A DNA stretch of 7,318 bases, taken from the NCBI GenBank assembly GCA_947630935.1, contig CANRJL010000052.1, positions 1 through 7,318 of the forward strand, read 5' to 3'. Shown piece by piece: positions 6,158-7,318 of this stretch. Made by a program: the position numbers and the translations under genes. Origin of the DNA: an uncultured Bacilli bacterium (GTDB lineage Bacteria > Bacillota_I > Bacilli_A > RF39 > UBA660). Below the pieces are notes generated by a model. The model searched no databases. It saw only the letters and a list, made by a program, of their open reading frames with translations, and had not been told where the DNA came from. How positions within the stretch are numbered: the stretch's first letter is position 1; each line of letters begins with the position of its first letter.

Positions 6158-6302
6158 TTGAATTCTAAAATTTAAACATTAACTTAATTTTATTTGAATT
6201 ATTTATTTAAATTTAAATTTTTAATATTTTTTAAATAAAAATATATATTTTTAGCCAAATTTGTTAATTAAAACTTAATTTTTAAATATAATTTATTGAA
6301 AG

Positions 6303-6311
6303 TTATAAACA
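6303..6311 (+). promoter_or_regulatory. Degenerate DnaA box in unit 3
   Basis: TTATAAACA, one mismatch from TTATNCACA (C to A at position 6), in the same place relative to parS as the intact boxes. Binding is probably weaker. Confidence 0.45.
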
Positions 6312-6312
6312 A

Positions 6313-6328
6313 TGTTTCACGTGGAACA
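6313..6328. promoter_or_regulatory. parS site 3, variant half-site
   Basis: TGTTTCACGTGGAACA. One base breaks the palindrome. On the opposite strand it reads TGTTCCACGTGAAACA, which still fits the Bacillus consensus with its N at position 5. Leader TTTATTGAAAG from 6292. Confidence 0.87.
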
Positions 6329-6474
6329 TTAGATTTTAAAAATTTAAATATTAATTGATTTAATTTATATTATAATTTTAATTAAAATTTAAATTCTAAA
6401 TTATTTAAATTAAAATTATAGTTTTTGCTATATTTATTGATATACAGCTTATTTTTAATATAATTTATTAAAAG

Positions 6475-6483
6475 TTATGCACA
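6475..6483 (+). promoter_or_regulatory. DnaA box in unit 4
   Basis: Exact TTATGCACA, separated by one A from parS site 4. Confidence 0.7.
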
Positions 6484-6484
6484 A

Positions 6485-6500
6485 TGTTTCACGTGAAACA
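6485..6500. promoter_or_regulatory. parS site 4 (ParB binding)
   Basis: Perfect TGTTTCACGTGAAACA, within an 18-bp palindrome at 6484-6501. Preceded by an exact DnaA box and the TTTATTAAAAG leader (from 6464). Confidence 0.93.
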
Positions 6501-6639
6501 TTAGATTTTATATTTTATATATTAATTAAATTTTGCTTTGAAAATATGTACTACTTAAAATTTAAATTTTTTTTAATAAACGAGCATTTTTTTTATTTGA
6601 TTAATAAAAAAGTTTATTTTTTCAATCTTTATTAAAAAG

Positions 6640-6648
6640 TTATACACA
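6640..6648 (+). promoter_or_regulatory. DnaA box in unit 5
   Basis: Exact TTATACACA, separated by one A from parS site 5. The leader (from 6628) has one extra A. Confidence 0.7.
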
Positions 6649-6649
6649 A

Positions 6650-6665
6650 TGTTCCACGTGAAACA
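6650..6665. promoter_or_regulatory. parS site 5, variant base
   Basis: TGTTCCACGTGAAACA, matching the consensus N at position 5. Its downstream AT tail is replaced by TTGGCCAA (6666-6673), an 8-bp palindrome, so the composite unit ends here. Confidence 0.88.
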
Positions 6666-6693
6666 TTGGCCAACTAATTACAATTTTTTTATA

Positions 6694-6709
6694 TGTTTCA
6701 CGTGAAACA
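6694..6709. promoter_or_regulatory. parS site 6 within a 32-bp palindrome
   Basis: Perfect TGTTTCACGTGAAACA at the centre of a perfect inverted repeat spanning 6686-6717, with T5ATA and TATA5 arms. No DnaA box precedes it. Its right arm supplies the T-run of the gyrA terminator on the minus strand. Confidence 0.92.
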
Positions 6710-6712
6710 TAT

Positions 6713-6743
6713 AAAAAGATGAAATATTACTTAATTTCATCTT
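6713..6743 (-). terminator. Putative intrinsic terminator of gyrA, overlapping its stop codon
   Basis: On the minus strand AAGATGAAAT (6743-6734) pairs with ATTTCATCTT (6725-6716), a 10-bp stem around an 8-nt loop that contains the gyrA stop TAA, followed by T residues down to 6713. The stem is AT-rich, so folding is moderate, but the U-run is in the right place. It would stop transcription before the parS array. Confidence 0.5.
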
Positions 6744-7318
6744 CTTTTTCGATACTAGTATCTGAAATATCTTTACAATCAACAACACTAATCGAAGAAA
6801 CCATTTGATTATCTTTCAAATGAATCAAACGAACTCCTTGGGTAACACGACCTAAAACAGAAACTTGTTCTAATGGCAAACGAATAGTCATACCAGTATT
6901 AGTAATAATAACAACATCTGAGTTATCATATACCAGCTTAAATGAAGCAATAGAACCATTTTTATCCGTAATATTAAGTGCTTTCACACCTTTACTTCCT
7001 CGACTAGTAGTTCGATATTCACAAACGTTTGTTTGCTTGCCATAACCCTTTTCTGTAACAATTAATAATCTATCATCATCCGTTGCTATCTCAGCACCAA
7101 TACAATAACAAGATGTATCTAATTGAATTCCCTTAACTCCACTAGCAGTTCTACCCATCACACGGATTTCTTTTTCATTAAATTTAACCATTCTACCAGA
7201 ACTTGAACCTAATAAAACCATATCATTACCAGAAGTTTTTCTAACACTTATCAATTCATCAGATTCACGTAAAGAAATACAAATTTTACCATTAGTTCTA
7301 ATTGAATCAAATTCGGAA
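6727..7318 (-). CDS. gyrA: DNA gyrase subunit A, C-terminal domain (5' end outside window)
   Basis: GyrA is the breakage-reunion subunit of DNA gyrase, which introduces negative supercoils. Visible here are the last 196 residues, part of the DNA-wrapping beta-pinwheel. The frame enters from the right edge (base 7318 is a split codon) and reads SEFDSIRTNGKICISLRE. An apparent TTG start at 7254 is internal and should not be used. Blade motifs recur: GRTASGVKGI at 55-64, RTTSRGSKGV at 102-111 and GRVTQGVRLI at 156-165, plus GYGKQT and DKNGSIASFKLV matching Bacillus GyrA. The GTxxGxVR-type blades and the order next to tadA-dnaX favour GyrA over ParC; the QRRGGKG GyrA box lies outside the window. 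It ends in an acidic tail (EKEDEIK). In Bacillota gyrA follows dnaA-dnaN-recF-gyrB, which suggests that oriC may lie beyond the right edge. Confidence 0.93.
   Translation of the reverse strand, partial: SEFDSIRTNGKICISLRESDELISVRKTSGNDMVLLGSSSGRMVKFNEKEIRVMGRTASGVKGIQLDTSCYCIGAEIATDDDRLLIVTEKGYGKQTNVCEYRTTSRGSKGVKALNITDKNGSIASFKLVYDNSDVVIITNTGMTIRLPLEQVSVLGRVTQGVRLIHLKDNQMVSSISVVDCKDISDTSIEKEDEIK

Larger units (their letters stand above)
6021..6712. repeat. Array of six parS sites with interleaved DnaA boxes
   Basis: This is a non-coding block between gyrA and the SRP RNA gene. It holds six 16-bp palindromes matching TGTTNCACGTGAAACA, the ParB/Spo0J site parS, starting at 6022, 6142, 6313, 6485, 6650 and 6694. 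Copies 2 to 5 form a composite repeat: a conserved TTTATTRAAAG leader, a DnaA box (TTATNCACA), one A, then parS, then an AT-only tail resembling TRGATTTTAAAATTTAAAT. Start-to-start distances of parS are 120, 171, 172, 165 and 44 bp. The rest is almost pure A/T, with AAATTTAAA recurring at 6049, 6168, 6209, 6340, 6385 and 6558. I see no open reading frame on either strand. The likely role is a ParB/SMC loading centre near oriC. The added DnaA sites suggest a link to replication initiation, which is inference. Confidence 0.92.

Noticed and set aside
6021..6712. CRISPR array
   Set aside because: The repeats are short perfect palindromes with long AT-only spacers that share sequence with each other, there is no cas gene, and the motif is parS.
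6727..7254. A complete gene starting at TTG 7254
   Set aside because: The frame continues upstream to the window edge with clear GyrA sequence, so this is an internal codon of a partial gene.

Overview
The window is a low-GC, gene-dense bacterial segment in which every recognisable gene lies on the minus strand. Its contents match the origin-proximal region of Bacillota: gyrA, tadA, dnaX, ebfC/yaaK, recR, a bofA-like gene, holB, ricT/yaaT and trmN6/yabB, followed by pth. The very small SRP RNA (about 71 nt, no Alu domain), the extreme AT content of non-coding DNA and the condensed gene order suggest a genome-reduced, Mollicutes-related or Erysipelotrichia/RF39-like member of the Bacilli. That placement is inference. 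Five tryptophan codons are all TGG and all full-length genes end in TAA or TAG, so the standard code fits.

Layout in transcription order, right to left. (1) 7318-6727 is the 3' end of gyrA, with a probable intrinsic terminator folded over its stop codon. (2) 6712-6021 is a non-coding, extremely AT-rich block with six parS (ParB-binding) sites matching TGTTNCACGTGAAACA. Four of them are immediately preceded, with a 1-bp gap, by a DnaA box (TTATNCACA; one copy degenerate), forming a recurring composite unit with conserved flanks and a spacing of about 165-172 bp. (3) 6011-5900 holds a promoter with an extended -10, a minimal 4.5S/scRNA-type SRP RNA and a U-run. (4) 5885-5463 is tadA. (5) From a second extended -10 promoter, 5410 to 1 is a tight run of dnaX, ebfC, recR, bofA-like, holB, ricT, trmN6 and pth, with gaps of 1-37 nt and one 17-nt overlap.

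The genes form a DNA-replication and repair group (clamp-loader subunits DnaX and HolB, RecR with its usual neighbour EbfC, gyrase) joined to translation and RNA genes (SRP RNA, TadA, TrmN6, Pth, and the RNase Y partner RicT). The standout is the parS/DnaA-box array. It merges a chromosome-segregation centromere with replication-initiator sites in one tandem repeat, placed in a probably transcription-free gap between the gyrA terminator and the SRP RNA promoter. It may be a centromere and DnaA-titration element, or part of the replication origin. All genes point the same way on both sides, so a bidirectional origin inside this window is not shown.
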